Assembly (NCBI GenBank): GCA_029339195.1
Contig: JAPTJF010000424.1
Location: forward strand, 1 to 54,992
From: Micractinium sp. NFX-FRZ
Taxonomy: Eukaryota; Chlorophyta; Trebouxiophyceae; Chlorellales; Chlorellaceae
Direction of reading: 5' to 3'
DNA: 54,992 nt
Shown here piece after piece: positions 23,340 to 32,600 of the stretch. The position numbers were made by a program, and so were the translations under genes. Every line of letters begins with the position of its first letter. Position 1 is the stretch's first letter. The notes under the pieces are model-generated. The model worked only from the letters and a program-made list of their open reading frames with translations, was not told the origin of the DNA and searched no databases.

Positions 23340-24209
23340 GCTGATCTCAATTCTGGGTATTGAAGCTTCAGCAGGCTCTGCGGACGGAAGAGGGATCAGT
23401 CTCTCGTGAGCAGGCGCCCAAAGTCAAAATCAAATGCTGTGCCACCTGGCGGCGTGTGTCGCGGTATGTCAAAGTGGATAATGCAGAGAGGTAGACATGC
23501 ACGGCATTTCATGTGCAAGTGTTGCGGCGCATCTAAATGGATGGTTGGCTTGGTATGGTGGAAACTGCCATGATTGACAGTGCTTTCCCATATCGCCATC
23601 TGCCTCCCGTTGCACACCCTGCCTCTGCCAACTTGTGATCACATCCGAACACAGGCGCCAAAGAACTCTGAGAACAAGCAGCGCATCTAGCCCAGAAGTC
23701 AGGTGCATAACATGGCCACCCAGCACATCAGCGGCCTCCAGCGGCAGCAGCGCCTATGCTTGGCTGGCGAGGCAGGCTACGCACCAACTGCCCCTGCAGC
23801 TCCCCCAGCAGCTTCCCAGAGTGCCACCAGGCTGGCAGCGTGCTGGCCGCCATATGGCCGCCATGCATGCTGTTCCCTCTCCCGCCTCCTGCCGATCTCG
23901 CCACCACTCCCCAGAGAAGCTCTTGCTGGACTTACAAAAAAACGGCTCGCAACATGTATGATCAATGGGTGGGTCACAAGGAAACGAGGAGCATCGCAGC
24001 TGCGGCGCAGGCCAGTTAGCGGCTGGCAGTTGAGCGAGGGGGAGCCCTCAATGGAGGCTGCCCCTGCAACCAGATCCCTGCCTTGGCCGCCTGATGTGGA
24101 GGGGGAGCAAGGAACACATCGCTGCAGAACAGAAGGATTTCGAGCCAGGAGGGCGGGGAGAGGGAGCGCGATGGCAGGGACGTTTGACAGGCGAGGCTGG
24201 AGGTGAGCA
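23340..24209. other. Upstream region of the coiled-coil gene, no gene seen
   Basis: This should hold the promoter of the minus-strand coiled-coil gene. About the first 135 bp (23340-23475) recur in diverged form at 26613-26750. No coding exon is supported between here and the MYND-like exon. Confidence 0.5.
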
Positions 24210-24331
24210 CCCACCCCATGTGGGAGCGAGCATGGCACAGAGCAGAAGGACTGGCACACGCGTTTGTGGACAGAACAGTGCTGCCGCTGGTGCTCAGCGC
24301 AGCAGTAGCGCACTGCCCGACAGCCGGGTAA
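24210..24331 (-). pseudogene. Isolated MYND zinc-finger exon or remnant
   Basis: The minus strand reads RAVRYCCAEHQRQHCSVHKR followed by VC, the second half of a MYND finger (C-x3-H/C, H-x3-C). The usual fourth Cys is His here. A CAG acceptor just inside RAV would fit phase 1. I cannot find a convincing preceding exon with the first CxxC pair, nor a downstream continuation that keeps an ordinary protein frame. It may be one exon of an unresolved gene or a leftover. It is not a copy of the MYND protein at 45-47 kb, whose second half reads SVDCQKRHWKEHQPAC. Confidence 0.5.
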
Positions 24332-24737
24332 GGGGGAGGGGGTGGGGCAGGGGTGCAGAGGAGCGGGTGTTGCGGGGGCGGGCCTAAGAAGCAAGGGGTG
24401 GGGTACAGCTGGTCACATTGAACCAGAGTGCCAAACAAAGGAGCTGGGGAGCACAGCGGAAACAGGACACATGAAAAAAATCGGAGCATGGCAGAAGAGG
24501 CGCGGCCAGATTGGGAGCACCACGAAAAAACGGGTGCAGGCTGTAGCCATGAGCCCACCCCAGCAAGGCCGCCAGCTGGTGGCATACCCCGCAAGGCGAG
24601 GCAAGGTGCCAGCAAGCCCCATGGGACGCGCGCAGCCTAGATGAGGGATGGTGCCTCGCGCCTGCTTCCCGGCAGCGCTACACACTGCTGCAGCGCTGGT
24701 GCCACAGCGCCGCAATGTGAAGAGTGGATGGCTCTGG

Positions 24738-25882
24738 TCATGGCTGCCCGATGAAGGCCTTGAGCAGTTTGCGCATGATCCGCCAGTCGCCATCAGCAGG
24801 CTGGCCGTAGAAGGCCAGCAGGTCTCCCAGCTCGGCGGTGTTCATGCCGTAGAGCGCTGCAGGCAGGCAGGTGCAAGTTGTGACAAGGTTGGCTAGTGGT
24901 GTGCTTGCAGTGGCAGGCATGGTAAGCTGCACCAGCGTAGTGCTGTGTGGTGGGGTGCGGACCCCGCATCCACAGGTGCCGCCGTCAGCATGTGTGGCCC
25001 CGGGCGCTGCCGTCAGGCGCTGCTGCGAGGTGGCATGCTGTTGCTGAGTTGCACACCCCACAGCGGGCAGAGACAAGCGACAGCTGACGCCGGCAGCCCA
25101 TTACCCACCGTTGTTGGTGGCCGGGAAGTTGGGAGGCATGGCACCTGTGTCAGGGTGCGGCACAGGCACCAGGTTGTCCTCCAACGCCAGGTTGCGGCCA
25201 TTGTGCTGCAGGGCGAGGCGGTACGTCACTGAGGTGCGGTTGAGAAGGATACCCAGCTGCTGCAGCAGCTGCTGGTGCTGCTGCTGCATCTGCTGCTGCA
25301 TCTGCTGCTGATGCTGCTGCAGCTGCTGCTGCAGTTGCTGCTGCTGCTGCTGCAGTGCCTGGGCCGCGGCCTGGCACGCCTGGGCCGCCGCCTGAGCCTG
25401 TTGCGTTGCCTGTCCCAGCTGCTGGAGCCCCTGCTGCAGCTGCGGCAGCGCCTGCCCAACCTCGGTTGCAACTGCACACACGGGAGGGACAGCCAAGTCG
25501 AGTGCCCTTTCGCATCAACCAGCGCCGACAGCAGCGGGGCACCGATAGCAGGCACCAACAGCAGCGGCACTGACAGCAGCGGCGCCCACCAGTGCAGCTC
25601 TCGGCGCACCCGGCGCGCCGCGGCGGTTGGCTCATGACAATTCCACACGGCCGCTTCGACTGTGGAGGCAGTTTCTGGCACCCGCCCACCTTGGTTGTGC
25701 ACCAGACCTCCGGCGAGGGCCCCGAGGGCGGCAAAGTCCTGAGGGACCGGATGTTGTGGTGCGGGGGGCAGCGGCAGGGCCCCAGGCTGCGCCATAGCTT
25801 CAGCCGGACAGTTGGCCGGGGCGCAGCAGTCGACGGAGGAGGGAGACAGTCGCGGGGAGCTAACGAAAAAGGGCCTGGACAT
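24738..25882 (-). CDS. Glutamine-rich coiled-coil protein, family not recognised
   Basis: Three exons with closing phases: 25882-25543 (or from ATG 25795), 25471-25109, 24856-24738. This gives 273 residues, or 244 from the inner ATG. Exon 1 ends in a hydrophobic stretch (HWWAPLLSVPLLLVPAI) that could be a membrane segment or signal anchor. Exon 2 is an Ala/Gln coiled coil with about 70 residues of Gln-rich heptads, then NRTSVTYRLALQHNGRNLAL and LVPVPHPDTGAMPPNFPATN. Exon 3 encodes ALYGMNTAELGDLLAFYGQP and a basic end (IMRKLLKAFIGQP). The LVP-x-PHPDTG...FPAT...L-x-ALL-x-FYG arrangement resembles a module I recall from many uncharacterised algal and fungal proteins, but I cannot name it. The intron-1 donor (GTGCCC) is weak. 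Confidence 0.68.
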
Positions 25883-26039
25883 GCAGCGCTGCAAGGTGTG
25901 GGGGAGAGGATGAGGGCGCCCGCTGGCCTCAGGTGCTTGCGTGGCGTATCTGCGAATAGTCCGCCGTGGCAAAGCGCAGGGCTGCTGCCTGTGCCAAGCT
26001 GGCCGTGTTGTGCCTCTGCCTGCTGCGTGGCGTCACAGC

Positions 26040-26760
26040 GACAAGGCATCCAGCTGCAGGGGAGAGGGTGGCTGCAGCTCCCTCGTCCGCCTCGCCTTGC
26101 ATTCCACTTTACCCGCGCTGCCTCCATTCCTGCCCAGCCCGCCACTGCTGCTAGCACCAGTTTGAGGCTGCCATACACCCCGCCTTGTCTTGTCTAGTGC
26201 ATTGAAGACAGCCAGCTGCCCACACTCCACGCAAGCGCCTCGTCTGTGTTCACGCTGCCCCTGTGCCACTGCACCCCACCCCGGCAGGATGGCCCCACGT
26301 GTGAGATGCTGTGGAACGACCCAATGGACCAGCCCGGCATGCTGTCCAACAAGGTAAGGCTCCACAGAGGGTTGGAGGAGGGGTGCTGGATGGGTAGGCC
26401 ATGGGAAGAGGCCAAAGGCCTCAAAGCCCGCCCTGCAGCGTATGCGTTGCATTTGCATGGGCGTTGCATTCCACCCCCATGTGGCCCACCCCCAAGCCCG
26501 TTGAACACCTGGACATGAACCCTCCCCTGACCTCCCTCACCTGCAGCGCGGCGTGGGACGGCCTGCCGCCGCAGCACCACCTCGTACTCCTGCTCCACTC
26601 CGAAGCGCATTCTGATCCCAATTCTGCACCATTGAGCTTCACCAGGTCTGTGGCCGGAGTAGTGATCAGTCTATCATGAGCAGGCGATCAAATCCGAAAA
26701 TTAATCGGCGTGCTGTGCCACCTGGCAGCGCGTGTTGCTGTGGGTAAGATAGGGGAATGC
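26040..26760. pseudogene. Chimeric duplicated block: PP5 exon 13 region fused to coiled-coil gene exon 1 region
   Basis: Positions 26061-26558 are a diverged copy of PP5 17791-18309: intron 12 end, exon 13 ([20 protein letters not shown], 26288-26353), intron 13 and the first bases of exon 14 (RGVG). At 26559 the match switches to the coiled-coil gene. Positions 26560-26750 match 23288-23475, including a diverged exon 1 on the minus strand that reads MRFGVEQEYEVVLRRQ. Neither part can make a complete protein. Both parts keep the order and orientation of their sources on the plus strand. Confidence 0.9.
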
Positions 26761-26909
26761 TGATTGGCTCGCCAGACAGGTCCCGGGGGTATCTGCAAAC
26801 AGATGCCGGTGGACGGACTATGGGGGACCTCCACTTGTGCATGCCGAATGCCAAGTGGGCAGTGATAACGTTACAGGAATGCATGTGTGCCATGTGCACA
26901 GCACGCGCG

Positions 26910-29175
26910 TCAAAGCAGGCCCTCTTTTGCCAGCATTTTGTTGATCCAGCCCACGAAGTGAGCCACGCTTGCATAGGCGTCCATGTGCCCTGGGCTGCCG
27001 CAACTACCATACTTCTTGCCCGCCTCGCCATACAGGCCGTGGGACACGATGCCCACTTGGCGGTCGCCCAGCAGCAGGGGCCCGCCACTGTCGCCTCCAC
27101 AAGTGGAGTCGATGGACAGGCTGCCTGCAACATGGGGAAGGTGCACACGAGCATTGTGCAGTCTCAGGTTCAGTTTGATCGAAGCTGGGACAGCGGCAGG
27201 CGCTTCTCCTCCCCCGCCCACACGCCCTGCTGCCTGCCAATCCACTTGTTCCCCTCTGCCCACACAACATGTTGCAAGCCCCGCCCAACCCCACCGTGAC
27301 CCACCGGTGCAGATGTTGGCCTGGGTGACCAGGCTTCCTTGGCCGAACTGAGTGAACCAGGCTTTGCAATCCTTCCCGGGCACATGTTGTAGCGCAGTCC
27401 ACAGCAGCTCGGTTTGGTCAGGTGAGAGCAGGGGGCGGCCGGGTGTCTTGCCCCACCCCGCCACCACCAGCCGCTGGCCGGGCCTGACCTTCGGCTGCAA
27501 AGCACGCGTGAAGGTGGCAGGAAGGCCAACAGTCACAACCTCAAATCATGACACCCGCTGCCAAGTGGCGGGCGGGCCCAGCATCCCAACTGCACGCTGG
27601 GTATAGCGACGCACCTCAGCTTGCAGCACCGACGCTGCTCGGCATGCAGTACTGTGGTCTCGCATGCGCATATGCGCATGCAGCTGGTGCCAGGCCCTCT
27701 TGTGTCGCCGGTCACCCGAGGAATAGAAACCTGCCATACGCATACCAGACCCTCCCTCGCTGTAACACCCGCCGACAGACACTGCCACACATAGTAACTT
27801 GCAATTTGGGTGCTGGCCAGCTTCTGGAGGGGCACCGACTTGATGGGTCGGTCCAGGATGAGCAGGGCCACGTCATGATCCAGGCGGGGGGCGGTGGCGT
27901 TGGCGTCAAACCGCGAGTCGTAGTACCCTGGATGGAGGATGTACCTCTGCAGGATTCCAGATGGCACAAAGAAGGGGCAGGCATGGGCAACGGTGGGATG
28001 TCAGGTCGTGCGTGCAAAGAGGCGCAGGCCGGGGCGAGCAACAGCGGGGCCAGCGACGCCAGCACCTTGCATGTGCGCTGGGCTTTGGTGCTGGCGCTGC
28101 CAGAGGCGTGCTCATGCAGCTGTTGGCTGTGGTACTGCAGACGCCGCATGGGACCACGGCAACAACCATCCACAGCTGCCTGTCCCGCCTCTCACCTTCA
28201 CTTTGCGTGTGGGTGCGGAGGTGTCATTCAGGGATGTGAGCCCCGCACGCACAGAGTGGAGGTCGTCCCCAAAGTCTGCCACGCAGTGCCCTGCAGCATC
28301 ACAGGGAGAGACGGCAGCAGAGCAGGGTGAGGAACTGACACCGCAGCGGCAGCGGTGTGGCGCCAGTAGAGGGGTGAGACATTGGCAATGCAGTGGGACG
28401 GCACGGGGAGGGTGGGCAGCAAGCATTTGCAGGCAGGGTGGAGGGGGCATTGGGAGGAGAGGGCGACGCGCGGGATGTCAGTGGCTGCGAGGCCCAACAG
28501 AGGGACGAAATATAACCGCATGCGGACACTTAGAATGACTGATGTACACTCAGGCACGGTGGGCAGCCAGGGCGGGTGGCCAGGGGGTGGAGGCATGCTG
28601 TGCACGACGCGCCTGCCAGCAGGACGACGGTGGGCCTGATGAGGCTGCCGCCGCACAGCACCCGGGGCTTGCCATCCAGAAAGGATTTGTAAAATACAAC
28701 TGCGATGGATGGGAACTGGCCCTTCTTTGCCACTGCAGTGACACAAGCAAAAGGCAGTGAGTGTGTCACCAAGTGCCGTGCAGGCTGGGGAGTGCCACAG
28801 TGTGCTTGACGAGCGGCTCCATGCAGAGCGGCAGCGGCCGGCATTGAGGTGGTGGGCTAGAGCGAGAATGCCGGCAGGTGATTGAACTGTGAGGTAACTG
28901 CCTCACCTCGACCTCCCGAGATTGCATGCGCCCCTGCAGCAGTGTGGCAGCAACACCCGGCTGAGGGCGCAAGGCGCAGCGGCGGCAGAAGGCGGCAGGT
29001 GGCAAGGCCGCTGCGGGACACGCGGGCCGCGGCACCGGTGCGCTGTACTCATGTAGACTGCCAACGACATGCGCCTGGGCGGGCGCGTGACAGGGCAGCA
29101 GCATCTGCGAGATTCACCTTTCATGAAGGCGCACGATAGCGCGAACAACACAAACAGAGGCCGTAGCAGAGTCAT
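26910..29175 (-). CDS. Secreted trypsin-family (S1) serine protease
   Basis: A chymotrypsin-fold endopeptidase. The signal peptide starts MTLLRPLFVLFALSCAF. The recognisable catalytic exons encode AKKGQFPSIAVVFYKSFLDG with LCGGSLIRPTVVLLAG, then HCVADFGDD (His), DHDVALLILDRP (Asp), VRPGQRLVVAGWGKT, and finally STCGGDSGGPLLLGDRQVGI (Ser). The protein ends KMLAKEGLL at TGA 26912-26910. The triad is complete and the oxyanion motif GDSGGP is intact. The S1-specificity residue about six positions before Ser (S-T-C-G-G-D-S) suggests it is not simply trypsin-like; I leave the specificity open. The His exon joins upstream only if the donor is GC (GGCAG|GCGCG), giving VVLLAGHC. The exon between the signal peptide and AKKGQFP is unresolved. 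Confidence 0.85.
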
Positions 29176-29668
29176 GGTGGGCGCCTGAATGTTGCAAACC
29201 AGGGATAACAAGCCGTGCGCTTGTTCAAGGTCGGGCATTGCCAGCGGCTCCCGCTGCCAGCTGGCGGCCGGCAGCTGGCAAGTGCCCGGCAGGCCCTGCT
29301 CGGCGCTCATTGGGCGCAGGCCTTTCACGCACAGAGTATGGCACATTCAAATCACATGTGACTGTAGGTCTTAGGCAGCAGGGAGCACACGCAGGGCGCA
29401 ACCACCACCTGGGCGGCGGCAGCTGGCGGTGGTCGCGGGGGCGCATGAGCGACACACATCAACAAACCTTGATGGTCCTCTTACGTGCAGCTCATGCCAC
29501 ACAACGCAAGTGTAGCCTGTGCTTGACACTGGGATACCCAGTGTGTTTAATATCATGTGCACGCCTGCTCTGCGGCAGCTGCGCTGAACCTGGCGATGGG
29601 GCTTTACACTCTCCTTGACATCCACACACGCATCCCTGCTCGGTCGCTGTGTTGGTCGTTATGACACC
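29176..29668. promoter_or_regulatory. Divergent 5' region of the protease and receptor-like kinase A
   Basis: About 490 bp between two head-to-head start codons. No clear promoter motif is visible. The ATG at 29669 was chosen because the adjacent paralogue starts at the homologous Met and no longer N-terminus is shared. Confidence 0.5.
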
Positions 29669-32600
29669 ATGCCAGTAAATGGCTTGCCGCTTCTCGCGGC
29701 CTGCTTGGCCGCCTGCTTAGTTGGGGGCGCGCGGGCCCACGTCCAAGGCAGCCCCTTGGCTCCTCTAAGTCCAGAGCGTGTGTACACCAGCGCCCTGCCT
29801 GGCAGCAGCCAGGGCCAGATGGTGATCCTAGCGCCCAACTCGGCGGTGCACGGCACGCCGCTGCCGCCGCTGCCGGGCGCCGCGCCGCTCGCACTGGTGG
29901 CGACGCCGGAGGCCTGTGGAGCAGAATGTGTGAAGCGGGGGCCCGGCTGCGGGTGGTTCCTCTTCTGCCCAGCACAGGTAGGGCCTAGACGGGTGACCGT
30001 CCTTGCCGGAAGGCAGCTGCTCAAACCCGCATGGGTTGCAGCAGCAGGCGTGTGTCCCTCCTAATGCCTCTCTCGTGTCCCACTTCCTCCCCCACAAACA
30101 GGACGGCTGCCCCGAGGCCGACTCTGGCCCGCCGCTGGCCTTCCAGGAGTGCCGCCTGCTGGCAGCCAACTGCTCGCTGCTGCCAGAGGTGCACGCCACC
30201 GGCTGGCCGGTGCAGATGATTTCAGGTGGGGCAGGCCGGCGGCACATGCTCGTGAGCGCCCCTGCTGCCTCTCACAGGCATGGGGGCAGGGCCGTTCAGC
30301 CACGCTCCATGCAGCCCCGCACTCCCGACCCAGTCGTGGCTGGGCACCTCTGTGTCTCCCTCGCCTGCCCCTGACTCTGTGCAGGCTTTCCGGCACGCTC
30401 AGTGCCCCTTCTAGTGACGGGGTATACAGAGTCCCCCGGACAGGGCATTGCTGGCGGCGACTTTGAGTGCCCGCTCTCCGAGCTGCCTGGGCAGTGCGCC
30501 TTCAACAGCACGCTCGATGCCACCACGCTGTGCATCGAGGTGGCCTGGTGCCGCGCCGTGATGGTGCTTCTGAACGGTGGGCGGAGCAGGGTGGGGCAGG
30601 CACGAGTAGATGTTGTGTGTGTGGTTGCAGGTGTGTGTAACGTGTGCGCGCGTGCATGGGTCTCAAACAGCTCGGCCCTGCACTGTTGTGGGTAGCTTCG
30701 AGGCGAGTCACACCGTGGCACTCAACAGCGGCTGGCCTGCACACCCTGGCGTGCAGGCACCGACAGCTGCTCCCCCCCGCTGGCCATTCTCAAGTCGGAG
30801 GGCCTCTCCCCTGCCAACTCCTTTGTGGCCCCGGCAGCGTCCACCCTCCAACTGACAGAGGCGGCATACCGGGTGGGGGAATCCTCTTACATGCCTACAG
30901 GACAGCTGCCCTTCTGCTAAGCTCGAGTGCCAGCCTGCATGCTGCCTTGGCCTCATGAGCTGTCTTGCACAGTACGGTCGGGCTGGGTTGCCATACTCCA
31001 CGCGCACCGCGGGACCCCTGCAGGTTTCATTCCCGCCTTTGCCTACCCTTGCATGCAGCGGGCGATGTATCTATACAGCAGCGAGGGCCAGGTGTTGCTG
31101 CCTTCTGAGGCAGAGCTTGCTGAGCTGGCAGCCAGCTCAGCGGGCGCCAGCGTGGCAGCCGGCAACCGCTGGCTGGGCTGCTTCCTGGGCAGCGCTGTGT
31201 TTGGAGGAGATGTGCTGGCAGTGGAGGACGGGGTGGAGTCTGCAGAGGCATGCTGCCGGCACTGCCGCCAGCTGGCGCCGGCCACGGCGGCGCCCCCGCC
31301 AGCACCCCCACCACCAGGAGGCGGCGGCGCCGCCGGGGGCCCGCTGCCCCCTGCGCCCCGCATCTGCAATGCCTGGAACTACTGCCCTACCGAGGCACCC
31401 TGCAGGTGCGCCAGTATGCATGCTGTGCTGCGCTGTGCTTGAAGCCACATCAGCACAGCACAGGCCCGCTGCAGCCCTGTCTTGCAACAGTGCCGATGCC
31501 CTGCCCTGGCGCTACTGAGAGGCCGGCTGTGCATGCGGTGCACGCTGTGCTGCAGCTTCCAAGGCACCCAGGGCAGCCGAGAGTTGGTGCAACTGGCCCC
31601 ACGGCAGTGTAAGTTTCCCCCGCACCTGCCATACTGTGCCGCAGCACCCGTACTGAGGCATGCCGCCCTGGCTCTTGCTGCTGCCAAGCAGCTGGGCAGC
31701 TGCCCCGCTCCCAATGTGGCCGTCTCTTGGTGCCTGCCCATCTCCCTGCACACTGTACCCCTGGCCCTGCCCTGTGCATGTGTATGCTCCCAAATGGGCG
31801 CGCGCGCCCCAACCAGGCACCCGGAACCTGTATTGTCCACGTGTCTTGTGAATGGTCTGCTGCAGGCCAGTTGCGGCACCAGGAGCTGTCCGTGCCCAGC
31901 ATCGGCTGGCCGCTGGCGGTTCTGGCCAAGGGGGCAGCTGCCGGGCCATTCCTGGGCGGGGCCCCCATCGTGGTGTGGGGGCCCGAGGAGCCCGGCTACC
32001 AACGTCTGATAGGCAGGGGACTGTTCACGCATGGTGGGTGCTGTGGAGCAAGCTAGCTTGTTGGGGGTCCAGGGGGCAGGGGCAAGGTGCCGGGCTGGTC
32101 CGCAGCAGTGGGGGTTTGGGGAGGCAGGCAGGCGGGTGGATTCTACCGTTGCATTGTCGTTTGGAGTCCCTGTTGAAAGCTTATGGGGTGGTTCAGCCCT
32201 GATGCCTTCCCGGTTGGCAAGGGACAGCCTTGTCTGCCCTGCTGCCCCGACTGCCTCACTGAGCGCCGACCCCCCTACCCTGCGCCACACGCTGCAGGGC
32301 GGTACAACTGCACGGGCTCACTCAGGCACGGACAGCACCGCGCAGCGTCTTGCACTACCTTAGGAACAGCCTCATTGGGGCATCAAACACGCTCTGGCAG
32401 TTGATATCAGCATCGCCCCGGGGATCGTGGCTCGATATAAGCTACCGCAGCTGTGTGCGAGTCGACGCGGCATGTGTGTCTCGTTGGCTTGCCCTGTTGT
32501 GCCTCGCTCCCTGCAGGCCCATCGTCCAAGAGTGTGTGAAGAAAGGTACACACCAGGAGGTGGCCGCAGAGTGCGAGGGCGACCCGCAGTGCGTGGGGTT

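Noticed and set aside
24413..24793. Minus-strand frame with CANC...RRC as the missing first half of the MYND finger
   Set aside because: It overlaps the last exon of the glutamine-rich gene in another frame, the Cys spacing is wrong, and no donor joins it in phase to the 24.3 kb half-finger.
25260..25370. Plus-strand Leu-rich repeat protein (CTG repeats read as leucine)
   Set aside because: This is the antisense reading of the CAG/CTG repeat that encodes the Gln tract of the minus-strand gene, whose exon phases close.
26285..26353. A second PP5-like phosphatase gene
   Set aside because: Only exon 13 and four codons of exon 14 are present. The flanks switch to an unrelated gene and no other PPP motif occurs nearby, so it is a pseudogene fragment.
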